From the NCBI GenBank assembly GCA_903832475.1, contig CAILBQ010000439.1:1-33547 (forward strand): a DNA stretch of 33,547 bases. Direction: 5' to 3'. A program made the translations under genes and the position numbers. Of the stretch, positions 23,284 to 33,433 are shown piece after piece. The DNA comes from an uncultured Acidobacteriota bacterium. GTDB taxonomy: Bacteria > Acidobacteriota > Terriglobia > Terriglobales > Acidobacteriaceae. The notes below the pieces were generated by a model. It did not search any database and had not been told where the DNA came from. It saw nothing but the letters and a program-made list of their open reading frames with translations. Each line of letters opens with the position of its first letter. The first letter of the stretch is position 1.

Positions 23284-26200
23284 CTCCCGATTCCATCAGT
23301 GCACGCATGGCTTCTTCTTCAGAGAGCTCTTCCTTGGCCGCCTGATCAGACATGGGCCTCTTCTTCATTTCCCCAATGTTTACTCGTGAAGCGGATGTGC
23401 TCTCGCCCTTGCGTTCGCTCTTTGCCTCTTCCAATCCGAGGCGCTTGGCAAGTTGGATGGAGAGCAGGGCGATGCTGGGGTAGTTGAAGACGGCGGTTGC
23501 GGGCAAAGCCAGCCCCAGGGCTGCGTTGACGCGACGGATCAACTCCAGGGACATCAGGGAATCGATGCCCATCTGGCCAAAGGGTTGGTTGGAGGCGATG
23601 CGTTCCGGGGCGAGCTTCAAGACGCGGCTGGTTTCGGTTCTGAGTAGACCCTCGAGAATAGCGAGAACCTCGCGGTATGTCGTGGCGGAGGCCAATTCGG
23701 CGTGATGCGGCTGGCCGGCGTTGGCGGCTGCGGAAGTACGGGTATCGCCGCCGGCCTGCCCGACAACGTCGCGGAAGAGCGGAGGTGCGCCGTCATGCGC
23801 GGCTACCAGTTTCTCGGCGTCGATGTGTACGGCGATTACCTGCACTGGATTGGCGCGCATGGCCTCGCCGAGCAGGTTGACCGCCTCTGCCCTTTCGAAG
23901 CTGCCCAGCCCTGCGATGTCGTACGCGGTGATGGTCTGGGTGGTGCCGGCTTCGCGCGCCAGGCCCATGCCGATCCAGCCGGCCCAGTTGATGGAGCAGG
24001 CGGGCAGGCCAAGACTGCGGCGATAACCGGCGAAAGCGTCCATAAAGCTATTGGCCGCGGCGTAGCTGGCATGACCCGGGGCGGGGAAGACACTGGCCAG
24101 CGAAGAAAAGAGGACAAAGTAGTCGAGAGGCAAACCGAGCGTAGCCTGGTGCAAATGCCAAGTACCGCGGATCTTGGGTGCGAAGACGGCGTCGAAGCGC
24201 TCTGGCGTCATGTTCTCGATCAGGGCATCGTCGATGACGGCGGCGGCGTGGAAGACGCCGCGCAGCGGGGGATGATGGGCAGCGATGGTCTGCATCAGGG
24301 CTTCGACTGCATTCAGGTCGAGGAGGTCGGTGCGATGGTGTTCCGCCGTCGCGCCCTTGACACGCACACGGCGGAGGGTTTCCTCTTCCGCCGGGCCGGT
24401 GGCGCGCCGCGACACCAGCACCAGGTGGCCAGCGCCTTGCTCGGCCATCCACTCGGCCACGGCAGCGCCCACGCCGCCCATGGCGCCGGTGAGCATGTAG
24501 GTGGCGTCGCGGCGGAAAAGAGAAGCAGCGGGGTCCATTTTTGCAGGCAGTACCTGCAGCGCCGGCACATTCTCGAAGCCGAGCGCAAGCTTGCCGATGT
24601 GGCGCCCCTGGGCCATGAACTGGAAGGCTTCGATGGCCTCGGATGCAGGGAAGGTGCGGACGGGCAGGGCGGACCAGCGGCCGGCATCGATGGCGGTCAT
24701 GATTTCGCGCAGCAGGCTTGCCGCGGCTTGCGGCTTGTCTTCGATCCAGGCGGCAAGATCAACGGCGAAGTAAGCGATGTTACGGCGGAAGGCTTTCAGG
24801 CCAACGCGGCGGTCGGCGTAGATGTCGCGTTTGCCGAGTTCGATAAAACGGCCGTAGGGGGCGAGGACGTCCAGGCTGGCGGAGATGAAGTCTCCGGCCA
24901 GGGAATTGAGGACGATGTCCACACCGCGGCCCTCAGTGATGGCCATGACACCCTTGGCGAAATCGAGGCTGCGGGACTGGAGAACGTGTTCGACACCCCA
25001 TTCGTGCAGGAAGGTATGCTTTTCGGGCGAGCTGGCCGTGGCGATGACGCGCGCTCCCTGGGCCAGGGCGATGCGCGCGGCAGCCAGACCAACCCCGCCG
25101 GCCCCGGCATGGATCAGCACCCATTCGCCGGCGGCGAGGCGGCCGAGGTGGTTGAGGGCATAGTGTGCGGAGAGGTAGGCGATGGGCAGCGATGCGGCCT
25201 CGGCCAGGCTCAAGCCGCGCGGCACCGCTGCGACCAGAGAAGCCGGGATGCAGGCGTGCGAGGCAAGCAGGCCGATGCGGGTCGGCGATGGTGTCAAGGC
25301 AACGACCGCGTCTCCGACCTTGAAGTTCCCGACACCCGCGCCGACAGCGACGATCCGGCCGCTGCACTCGCCGCCCATCTGAATGACGTCGTCGGGATCG
25401 AGGCCAGGATAGATGCCGAGCGCCTTGGTGACATCGATGAAGTTAAGTCCGCCGTAAGCGATTTCTATAGCCACTTCGCCGATAGCAGGTTCATTCTTTG
25501 GGACGGCGCGCAGGCGCAGTTGATCAATGGAGCCGGGATGTTCGATCTCGACGCGGAACGCTTCACTCGGCGCGAGATCGCAGGGAGTTTGGTCGGCGGA
25601 ACTGCGCAAGCAGGGCGAGATGCGTGCGGCATAGGCGAGTTTGCCTCGAAGAGCTATTCGGTTCTCCTGCGCGGAGACTATGCCGGCCTGTTGCAGAACG
25701 AGGCGGACGACGGCTTCCATCTCGGCCGGGTCAGGACCGGAGGAGGTTGAGGGGCTGAGGTCGATCAGGGATGGGCGCAGCTCGGGATGTTCGCGAACAA
25801 GCGTGCCACCGAGGCCCCAGACGGTTGATCCCGCGAGATCCAAGGCGGGTGTGGAGCCAGGTAAATTCTGGGTTCCGGCGGTGAGCAGCCAGATGCGTGG
25901 CGGATCGGCCCAGCCGGCACGCGTGATGGCCTGAGCCAGCGTCGGGATGAATTTTGTTCCGGTGGTTTGAGCGCGCATGAGTCGGTCGAGCGCGTCCGCT
26001 TCGTGGACCGGGCGCGTGTTTTCGGGAAGCGTCCACAGATCGAAGACATGGCTGATACGGCCTGCTTCCGCGGCTACGAGAGACAGGAGGGTATCGAGCG
26101 CGACCGGGTCGTTGAGCGGGATCTCATATTCATCTGCGCCGAGCAGGTCGAGGCGGCGCTCACCGGCTCCGAGCGGACGGAAGGTTTCGCTCCGCCAGAC

Positions 26201-29200
26201 CAGGGTTGAGCGTCCAGCAAGTGTCGCGTGTCGTTGCGCGAGCAAGGATGCGGAGGACTCGCTGTCGACCGGAGCATCGGCGAAGATCAGCCAATGGTTT
26301 CCATGAGCGCTGCCCGGCGCGGGAGCTTGCAGAGGCGCCAGTTCTTGCCAGCCCATGGCGAAGAGGTCCGGGATGGCGTCCGCATCTCGCCCCTTGATCC
26401 GCTGGACGATCATGCCTTCAAGAATGGCAAGCGGTTCGCCGGAGTCGGTCTTGAGCAACAGGTCGATGGTCACGGTGGAGGCGCGCTGATCGGAGCTGAC
26501 AAAGAAAGCCTCGGTTACGAGGTGCGTGGGCGCCTGGCCGGAAATTTTGGCGGGCGTGCCCAGAACGTTCAATCTGTTCACGTGCCGGGGCAGGTAGACG
26601 TCTTCCATCGACGTGCCGGCGCCCTGGGGTCGCAGGTGGATCATCGCCTGAAAGCAGCAATCGAGCAGCGCGGGATGAAACTGGTAGCCGGGCTGGCGCA
26701 GGTCGCTGGGAAGAGCGATGCGGATGCGCACGGCGGGACCGAACGCGGTTTGCCCGGAGACGAAGCTCTCCACCTGCTGGAAGCTGGGCCCGTACTGCAG
26801 TCCGCTGCGCGTGGCCTGGCGGTAATGCTCTTCGGCGCTGCCGGTCGTGGAGGATGATTCTTCGAGAAAGGAAGGATGCGACGCCTCGAGGGACGCGCAA
26901 GAGTCGTCCAGGTGTAGAGTTCCAGTCGAATGCTGTGTCCATCCGGCATCGCCGCTGCCCTGCCTTCCCATGAGGGAGAACGAAAAGCTTTCCGCCTTTC
27001 CGGGAATGCGGCGCAGGACGAGTTGAACCTCTGTCGGGTCGGATTCTGACAGGTAGAGCGCCTGGTCGAAGGAGACATCCTCGACGCGTGCAAATTTTTC
27101 TGGCGCCAGCATCGCGCCGGCCTGGAGGGCTACTTCAAGATGCGCAGCGGCGGGAAAGACGATGGCGCCGCCGACGCGATGGTCATTCAGATAAGGCAGA
27201 GCCGCGACGTCGGCAAGTACGGTGAAGAGCGCAATGCCGGGTTCGTTGGCTGGGTCGGTCCGGCTGATCAGAAGCGGGGAGAGGCGGGCGCCGGCGCGGG
27301 TGGACTTGCCCGCAACTACCGCGTCTTCCGGCCAGAAGCGCTCGCGCTCGAAGGGATAGTTAGGTAGGCTCAGGCGGTGACTCGCTTGGGTTTTCTGGCG
27401 GCCATTCAGAGCGACCCAATCGACATGGCCGCCGTGAACCCAGAAGCGTCCTACGGAGCGCAGGAAGGAAGTCATGGCAGGCTGCGCGCGAAGCAGAGAG
27501 GGCACGGCGACGGTTTGATTGGCCGCCTGGGCAACGCTGCGCAGAGTCGCTTCGAGGGCCGGAATCAGTACCGGATGAGGGCTGAGTTCAATGAAGACGG
27601 TGTGGCCCTGGTCAGCCAATGTCGTGATCGATTCCGCAAGCCGGACGGGCTGGCGCAGGTTGCGCACCCAGTAATCGGCATCGAGCCTTTCGCCCGGAGT
27701 AAAGGCGGCCTGCACCGTGGAGAAAAACGGGAGGGTTCCGGGCTGAGGTCGGAGGGTGGACAGTTCCTCGGCCAGCGCGGCGAGGATGGGGTCGACTTGA
27801 GCGCTGTGCGAGGCGACGTCCACCTTAATCCGGCGGCAGAAGACTTCCTTCAATTCCAGCCATTCCAGCAACTGGTCGATGGCTTCGGCGCTGCCCGCGA
27901 CAACGGTGGTTCCCGGGCTGTTTTCGGCGGCAATGGAGACGTGGCCGGCGAAGGGGTCGAGCCAGGCGGCGAGTTCAGAGGCGGGCAGCTCGATGCTGGC
28001 CATGGCGCCCGATCCGCTCAGGGTGCGCATCAGGCGGCTGCGGCGGCAGATGACGGCCGCTGCATCTTCGAGGGTCAGAATGCCGGCGAGATAAGCCGCC
28101 GCCACTTCGCCCATGCTGTGACCGGTGATGGCCGCGGGCACGACTCCGGCCCAGCGCCAGACAGCGGCAAGTGCTACGCTCATGGCGAACAGGGCAGGCT
28201 GCACGAAATCGATCTCGGTCAAGGCGGCCGCGGCATCTGGGCCGTCGAGGCGCTCGATCAGCGACCAGCCGGTTTCGTTCTTGATAGCGTCATCGCAGGC
28301 TTGGAAGGTTTCACGGAATACGGGACTCTGCTGGAATAGCTCGCGAGCCATGCCGTCCCATTGCGAGCCTTGGCCGGGAGCGACGAAGACGACGCGCGGC
28401 GGCGCGGGAGAAGCTGTTCCAGGCTCGGGAGAAGCACAAGGCTGACCAGCTGCGACGGCCGCAAACTGGGCCCGGAGATCGGCAAGATCCGTTCCCAGAG
28501 CGACGAAGCGATGAGCCAGCGCGGTTCGGCGTGCGCCTGCGGTAAAAGAAAGCTCAGGAAGGTCTTCTGAAATGAATTCGTGACCTAAGAGCCGCTCCCA
28601 ATTCGACGCGGTTTCTTTCAGAGCATCGCTGGTATAGGCGCTGATGGGAATCAGGTAAGCGGAAGCGGCAGGGGCCGGTTCGGGAGAGTTGTTCAAAGCG
28701 GGCTCAGGCCGCTGATATTCCTGCAGCACAATGTGCGCATTGGTTCCAGTCAAGCCGAAAGAACTGGCACCGGCAAAGTGAGGTTTGCCGCTCACCGACG
28801 CAGGGAGAGTGCGGGTCTGCGAGACCACCGCGACATGTCCCTTTTCCCAATCGACGTCGGGGTTTGGCGTTTGATGATGGAGACTGGCGGGAAGCACGCC
28901 ATGGTGCAGGACGAGCGCTGTTTTGACGACGCCTGCGACGCCCGCGGCGGACTCGGTGTGACCAATGTTGGACTTCATCGAGCCCAGCGGGACGATGCGA
29001 GCTGGTCCACTCCCGGTCGCTTCACCTTCTGTCAATCGGCTTTCCTGGAGAGCGTCGCAGATGGCGCCAATCTCAACCGGGTCACCAACGTGCGTGCCAG
29101 TTCCATGGGCTTCGATGTAACTCAGATCGGATGCACCGATTCCAGCTTGCCGCCAGGCTTCGAGCAGCATAGCTCGCTGTCCGTCACGGCTGGGTGTGAC

Positions 29201-30052
29201 CATCAGGCCGCCGCTTTTGCCGTCGTTGTTGACGGAGCTGCCGCGGATGACAGCGTAGATGGCGTCTCCGGCCGTGACGGCATCGGAAAGCCGCTTGAGC
29301 ACCACCATGCCGGCGCCCTCGCTGCGCACAAAGCCGTTAGCGGACTGGTCGCCGAACTTGCAATGACCATCGGGAGCGAGCATGCCGGCATCGGTGAATA
29401 GCCGCGTGTAGTCGCTGGACAAAATGATGTTGACGCCGCCCGCGAGAGCCATGTCGCATTCCTGCTGGCGCAGGCTCTGGCAGGCCAGATGGATGGCGAC
29501 CATGGAAGAGGAGCAGGCGGTATCGACGGATACACTTGGACCTTCAAAACCGAAGGTGAACGAGATGCGGCCACATACCGTCGACCTGCCGCCGCCGGTC
29601 AGGAGATAAAAATCCGGGTGATCCGCGTTGCGGAAGTTGAAATTTTCATAATCCGTTGTCCACAGACCGGTGAAGACTCCGGTGCGCGATCCCTGATAGC
29701 GCTCGCGAACCTGGCCCGCATCCTCCAGAGCCTCCCAACTCACCTCCAGCAGGAGCCGTTGCTGCGGGTCGATGAAGGCTGCCTCGCGTGGGGAGATGCC
29801 AAAGAAGGCAGCGTCAAACGTGTCGACGCGCGGAAAAAAGCCCCCCAGATGCGTGGCGAGCGAGGAACCTTCGGCGGCGGTCCGGGCATAGGCTTCGTCC
29901 AGCTCGGGGAATCGACCGCCTGGGTAGGGAGCGATCGCGTCTCGCCCGTCGAGCAACAGGCGCCACAGCTCAGCGACGCTTTCTGCCTGGGGGTAGCGGC
30001 ATCCCATTCCAATGATGGCGATTGGTTCTTTGCTGCTAGCCGGCGCCTGCAT
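23264..30052 (-). CDS. Type I PKS, fully reducing single module KS-AT-DH-ER-KR-ACP (protein A), presumed first in the line
   Basis: From the ATG at 30052 it has 2262 residues. KS (about 8-445) has Cys180 in DTACSSSMV, His316 and His365, and starts almost at the N-terminus with no docking coil or loading ACP. AT (about 552-905) has Ser646 in GHSMGE and VASH at 746-749, closer to methylmalonyl-type YASH than to HAFH. DH (about 920-1220) has HRVGGAIVFP (His958) and HPALLDCCFQ (Asp1131). ER (about 1500-1825) has IHAGAGGVGLAAA. KR (about 1848-2085) has TGAMGGVG, VIDD (B type), Lys1960, Ser1984, Tyr1997 and Asn2001. ACP Ser2165 lies in MGIDSLMSLEL. The tail ELSEEEAMRALMES is a docking helix. The frame stays open to a GTG at 30187, adding 45 residues of unremarkable sequence; ATG 30067 is a third option. 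ATG 30052 is preferred for its AGGAA. It should add a saturated, possibly methyl-branched unit. Confidence 0.94.
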
Positions 30053-30056
30053 CGCG

Positions 30057-30061
30057 TTCCT
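30057..30061 (-). promoter_or_regulatory. Ribosome binding site supporting the ATG at 30052
   Basis: AGGAA lies 4 nt upstream of the ATG. Neither the GTG at 30187 nor the ATG at 30067 has a comparable site, which is why the shorter start of protein A is preferred. Confidence 0.45.
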
Positions 30062-30227
30062 ATTCATGATTCTTATGTCTGGTTTGGAATCGAGCGTGTT
30101 TCCCAGGCTGAGCCCAGGATGTATGTCAGACCCGCCGCCGATCTGGTCTTTCGCAGGGGCAAGGGTGGTCTTCAGAATATTGTGCACCCGTGAGATCGTT
30201 AGTGTAGCGCAGCGTTTGAGTCAGCGA

Positions 30228-30247
30228 ACTCCCCCACTCGGGGGAGT
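30228..30247 (-). promoter_or_regulatory. Perfect 8-bp inverted repeat with 4-nt loop upstream of the PKS operon
   Basis: ACTCCCCC and GGGGGAGT are separated by ACTC on the plus strand. On the minus-strand transcript this is a GC-rich hairpin about 175 nt before the ATG at 30052. It has no U tract on either side, so it is not a standard intrinsic terminator. It could be an operator or an mRNA leader element. Confidence 0.5.
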
Positions 30248-30276
30248 GAAAAAGCGAGATTCTTCCGCTTTTCCAC
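30246..30276 (-). promoter_or_regulatory. Second hairpin (11-bp stem, 9-nt loop) directly adjoining the first
   Basis: GTGAAAAAGCG and CGCTTTTCCAC flank a 9-nt loop. In minus-strand RNA the single mismatch becomes a G-U wobble, giving a continuous 11-bp stem. It shares two bases with the hairpin at 30228-30247. Function is unknown; a leader or attenuator-like role is only a suggestion. Confidence 0.4.
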
Positions 30277-30665
30277 TTTGGGAATCCATTTCGTTGGGTC
30301 TCTCAACCTCCATGCGTCCGAAAACCAGGCAAGCGACGACGGGATAAATGGAGCGTCCAGCCATTTCGCACAGGTTTGCGAGGGGACCTGGGAAGGCTGC
30401 CGAGACCTGTGGCCGCAGATGCGTGACTTGGCGCAGGTGCCCGACGGCAGTGCGGATGGGAAGGCATCGTTCTGGTGGAATTGCAGCAGAGAATTTTCAG
30501 GAAATGGTGCGATCTGTGTCCGGCCCCCCTCGTTGTCGAGCAGCAGCGGGTCTTCCGGCGGCAGCATCGTTGCCGTTTTGATGGAAACGAAGGGCACCGC
30601 GGCACCTCGTCAGGAGCAGTTGGTTTCATCGGAGTGATCTGGCAGCCGAAGTTCCTGAGCGTCAG

Positions 30666-31325
30666 CTACCATCCGTCTGGGATTTCAATTTTTTGCTTGG
30701 GCGCGGGCGAGGGTCCGAAACGGAAGGTAAGGCCGGTGGCCAGTCGGAAGTCGTTTTGCAGGGCTGAGAAATTGTTTGGTAGTTCCGTTCGCACGTAGTC
30801 TGCTTCAATGATGCGCACCCCCATTCTTTTGCCCCAGAAGAGATTGACGCCTGCGCCGGCTCTGACGGCACGCGAGTGAGCGGTGGCGCGAAGCCCCGTG
30901 GGAGAGGGGAATGCGCCTTCGAGACCGTTCACCCGTCCTCCCAAGCCTTCGAGGAAGATTTGCGCCTTGAGGCGGCTATGAGCGAAGGGTTGCGGAGTCC
31001 AATACGTATGGGTAAAGCGCACACCGCCGAGGTAGGCGAGAGTGGTGAGGTTCAGGCCGGGGGCATAGTTCGCGAGGTGCTCTGCGGCCACGCTGCCGGC
31101 TAGGCCAAATCCTTTGAGGAAGGTGAAGGCTGCGTCAACATCACCGCCCTGGAGCCAGAAGCAGCCGCACTTGCCGGGCGCAATCTGCGCTCGTTCCGAA
31201 GCGTAATTGATGGCCATGTCGAAGGAGGCTGTCGGCAGCGGCGGATCAATAGGGGACTGGGCCTGAAGGCTGAAAGCGGTGAGGGGAACCGCCAGCACTG
31301 CGGATATCCAGAAAGGAAGATGCAT
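30666..31325 (-). CDS. Small outer-membrane beta-barrel protein
   Basis: This 219-residue protein begins with a signal peptide: a hydrophobic stretch to about residue 19, then SLQA-QSP, a plausible cleavage site near residue 22. The mature part alternates hydrophobic and polar residues in strand-like segments. It contains CGCFWLQGG and ends with a strand (LATGLTFRFG) followed by a short polar tail. I recognise this as an outer-membrane beta-barrel family common in Acidobacteriota, with the pattern of Asp-Tyr and Asn-Asn-Phe motifs before the last strand. No enzymatic function is implied. The start is well defined: ATG with AGGAG 7 nt upstream, 14 nt after the stop of the Ig-like gene, so the two probably form an operon. 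An upstream extension of the same frame overlaps that gene and is not coding. No link to the PKS genes is evident beyond orientation. Confidence 0.8.
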   Translation of the reverse strand: MHLPFWISAVLAVPLTAFSLQAQSPIDPPLPTASFDMAINYASERAQIAPGKCGCFWLQGGDVDAAFTFLKGFGLAGSVAAEHLANYAPGLNLTTLAYLGGVRFTHTYWTPQPFAHSRLKAQIFLEGLGGRVNGLEGAFPSPTGLRATAHSRAVRAGAGVNLFWGKRMGVRIIEADYVRTELPNNFSALQNDFRLATGLTFRFGPSPAPKQKIEIPDGW

Positions 31326-31332
31326 GGCGGTT

Positions 31333-31337
31333 CTCCT
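31333..31337 (-). promoter_or_regulatory. Strong ribosome binding site of the beta-barrel gene
   Basis: AGGAG lies 7 nt before the ATG at 31325 and just after the TAG stop (31342-31340) of the preceding gene. It fixes the start after the signal-peptide methionine and supports co-transcription. Confidence 0.7.
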
Positions 31338-31339
31338 GA

Positions 31340-33433
31340 CTACTCGACGGTCAAGGTAAGGGTCGTGGCATGCTGCAGGGTGCCTGCGGCGGCGGTGACG
31401 GTAAGGGAGTATGTCTTTTGCGGCTGCGCAAAGAATCCGCTGGTAGAGCCGCAGCCGCTGATGGCGGAGAGAGCAAACGCGGCCCCGGCCACGACCAGGA
31501 GCAGCTTGAGGTATCTGCTTTGCAGGTTGGCGAGAATCCTTCTGCGTATGGCGAATGGGAGCAAAAGAACCGCCCAGAAGATCGGCGAGCGGGGCCTTCC
31601 CGAAGGCGGCGCCGGGAGGTGTGAGGCTGAGGCTGCCGGCACAGCGACCGAGAGGGTCAGACTTGGCAGAGGAGTGTTTGCGGGGAAGGTCCACGACCCG
31701 TCCGGCTGGAGTGTCCAGGGCAGAGGCGCAATATTGGCATGAGCGCCTGGCGGCAGGCCCTCGAGGGTCAGGGTCATAGGCTGTGGAAAGACTGTTCCAG
31801 CGGTCGGGACGATGGCCAGGGAATACGTGGCCGTACCGCCCGGAGCGGCTGTCTGGGATGCTCCACTGGTACCCCTTCCAGCGCTGGGAGGCGTAGGCAC
31901 CACTACGAAATTGAGAACCATCTCCTGGAGCGGACTGCTGCTGGCATTGGCGAAGTTTGGATTCCCGGGAAAAACGGCTGTGATCACGTGAGATCCGGCT
32001 TCAAGCGCGGCTAAAGACAGCGAAGCGGCATTGCCCGTCAGCTTGGCCGCACCCAGCAGGTGGGATCCATCCATGAAGCTGACACTGCCCGTAAATCCGG
32101 GTGCAGTCGAGGAAACCACCGCGGATAAGAAGAGTGTCTGCTGCTCGGCCACGGGGTTGAGGCTGGGCATGATCTCGACCTGGGTGAGTGCCTTGGCGAT
32201 GATGAGAGTGGCGGAAGCGCTCCCGGCATAGTTGGGGTCCTGGATGCTTGCTGAGATGGGGTAACTGCCTGCGTTGGTGGGTGCGGTGGATGAGCCGTTA
32301 TAGGACAGGGCGATGGTGAGGCCGGGTGGGTTGGTTGAGGCCGAGGCCGAAAGAGGAGAGCCGGTGTAGGTCTGGGCCAAGTTGCTGAGAGTCACGGTGG
32401 CCGCAGCCTTAGAGATCACCAGAATTCCCGAGGTGCTTCCGGTGTAGTTGGGATTGTGGATGGTCGCGGTGACGGGATAACTGCCTGCATTGGTGGGTGG
32501 AGTCGATGAGCCGTTATAAGTGAGGTCCACGGTGAGTCCGTGGGGATTGGTGGAAGCCCCTGCCGATAAAGGAGAGCTGGTGTAGGTCTGGGCAAAGTCG
32601 CTGAGAGTTATGGTTGCGGCGGCTTTAGAGATCACCAAAGTTCCCGAGGTGCTTGCGTTGTAGTTGGGGTCGTGGATGGTCGCGGTGACGGGATAACTGC
32701 CTGCATTGGTGGGTGCGGTGGATGTGCCGTTGTAGGACAGGGCGATGGTGAGTCCGGGTGGGTTCGTTGAGGCCGAGGCCGAAAGAGGAGAGCCGATGTA
32801 GGTCTGGGCGAGGTCGCTGAGAGTTATAGTGGCGGCGGCTTTGGCGATCACTAGAGTTCCCGAGGTGCTTCCGGTGTAGTTGGGGTCGTGGATGCTTGCA
32901 GTGACGGGATAACTGCCCGCGTTTGTGGGTGAAGTCGATGAGCCGTTATAGGACAGGGCGACGGTGAGTCCGGGTGGGTTCGTTGAAGCTGAGACCGATA
33001 GAGGGGAGCCGGTGAAGGTCTGGGCTAGGTTGCTGAGGGTTATGGTTGCGGCGGCCTTGGCGATCACAAGAGTTCCCGAGGTGCTTCCGGTGTAGTTGGG
33101 GTCCTCGATGGTAGCCGCCATGGGATAACTGCCCGCATTGGTGGGTGCGGTGGATGAGCCGTTATAGGACAGGGCGATGCTGAGTCCGGGTGGGTTCGTT
33201 GAAGCCCTGGCCGATAAAGGGAAGCCGGTGTAGGTCTGGGCGAGGTCGCTGACAGTTATGGTGGCTGCGGCTTTGGCAATCAACAGAGTTCCGGAAGTGG
33301 TCCCTGTGTAGTTGGGGTCCTTGATGGTAGCCGCCACGGGATAACTGCCCGCGTTGGTGGGTGGAATCGATGAGCCGTTATAAGTGAAGTCCACGTTGAG
33401 TCCGTGGGGATTGGTGGAGGCCTCGGCCGTAAT
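31340..33433 (-). CDS. MBG/Ig-like repeat surface protein, 5' end missing (partial)
   Basis: The frame is open from the stop at 31340 to 33433, where sequence similarity to its own repeats ends and an in-frame TAA appears in foreign-looking DNA. The true N-terminus and any signal peptide are therefore absent; a GTG at 33394 lies inside a repeat and is not a credible start. Residues below count from that GTG. There are five complete and one partial 72-residue MBG-type repeats (to about residue 408) with the core YNGSSTAPTNAGSYP. A Big_3-type Ig-like domain follows (about 405-500; SVSFMDGSHLLGAAKL), then a Thr/Pro-rich stretch. Next come a hydrophobic segment with Arg-Arg-Arg (about 603-619), a second one (about 630-646) ending in ISGC, and a C-terminal strand region. 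This resembles secreted or surface Ig-repeat proteins common in Acidobacteriota. It is upstream of the beta-barrel gene, probably in one operon. Confidence 0.8.
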   Translation of the reverse strand: MTAEASTNPHGLNVDFTYNGSSIPPTNAGSYPVAATIKDPNYTGTTSGTLLIAKAAATITVSDLAQTYTGFPLSARASTNPPGLSIALSYNGSSTAPTNAGSYPMAATIEDPNYTGSTSGTLVIAKAAATITLSNLAQTFTGSPLSVSASTNPPGLTVALSYNGSSTSPTNAGSYPVTASIHDPNYTGSTSGTLVIAKAAATITLSDLAQTYIGSPLSASASTNPPGLTIALSYNGTSTAPTNAGSYPVTATIHDPNYNASTSGTLVISKAAATITLSDFAQTYTSSPLSAGASTNPHGLTVDLTYNGSSTPPTNAGSYPVTATIHNPNYTGSTSGILVISKAAATVTLSNLAQTYTGSPLSASASTNPPGLTIALSYNGSSTAPTNAGSYPISASIQDPNYAGSASATLIIAKALTQVEIMPSLNPVAEQQTLFLSAVVSSTAPGFTGSVSFMDGSHLLGAAKLTGNAASLSLAALEAGSHVITAVFPGNPNFANASSSPLQEMVLNFVVVPTPPSAGRGTSGASQTAAPGGTATYSLAIVPTAGTVFPQPMTLTLEGLPPGAHANIAPLPWTLQPDGSWTFPANTPLPSLTLSVAVPAASASHLPAPPSGRPRSPIFWAVLLLPFAIRRRILANLQSRYLKLLLVVAGAAFALSAISGCGSTSGFFAQPQKTYSLTVTAAAGTLQHATTLTLTVE
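32171..33433 (-). repeat. Tandem 216-bp repeats encoding MBG domains (5 full and 1 partial)
   Basis: Near-identical units recur every 216 bp (72 codons); for example the same GATAACTGCCTGCATTGGT stretch appears 216 bp apart. Each unit encodes a domain running from S(D/N)LAQTYTGSPLSA to IAKAAATITL. The copy number is a minimum because the array is cut at the right edge. Such arrays are prone to unequal recombination and to assembly errors. Confidence 0.9.

Larger units (their letters stand above)
30053..30665. other. 613-nt intergenic region between the beta-barrel gene and the PKS operon
   Basis: No recognisable gene is seen on either strand. Open frames at 30199-30597 (minus) and 30278-30637 (plus) have no family resemblance, no good ribosome site and odd composition. 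The region must contain either the PKS operon promoter or read-through from the upstream genes, which run in the same direction. I could not find a convincing -35/-10 pair, nor a terminator hairpin with a T tract after the beta-barrel stop. The one clear structure is the pair of hairpins at 30228-30276. Confidence 0.6.

Noticed and set aside
23702..25750. Long plus-strand open frame (682 codons) opposite protein A
   Set aside because: It is antisense to a PKS region with clear ER, KR and ACP motifs. High GC makes long antisense frames common, and its translation has no recognisable domain.
30591..30620. Terminator from the repeated GGCACC near the beta-barrel gene end
   Set aside because: The two copies are direct repeats, not inverted, and no T tract follows.
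30199..30637. Possible small genes in the intergenic region on either strand
   Set aside because: No convincing ribosome site, no recognisable motif, and the minus-strand frame runs through both hairpins.
31326..31694. N-terminal extension of the beta-barrel gene to 31694
   Set aside because: It would overlap the Ig-like gene in another frame and bury a clean signal peptide that has a strong ribosome site just upstream.
32171..33433. CRISPR-like array
   Set aside because: The repeats are 216 bp, contiguous, without spacers, and encode protein domains in frame.
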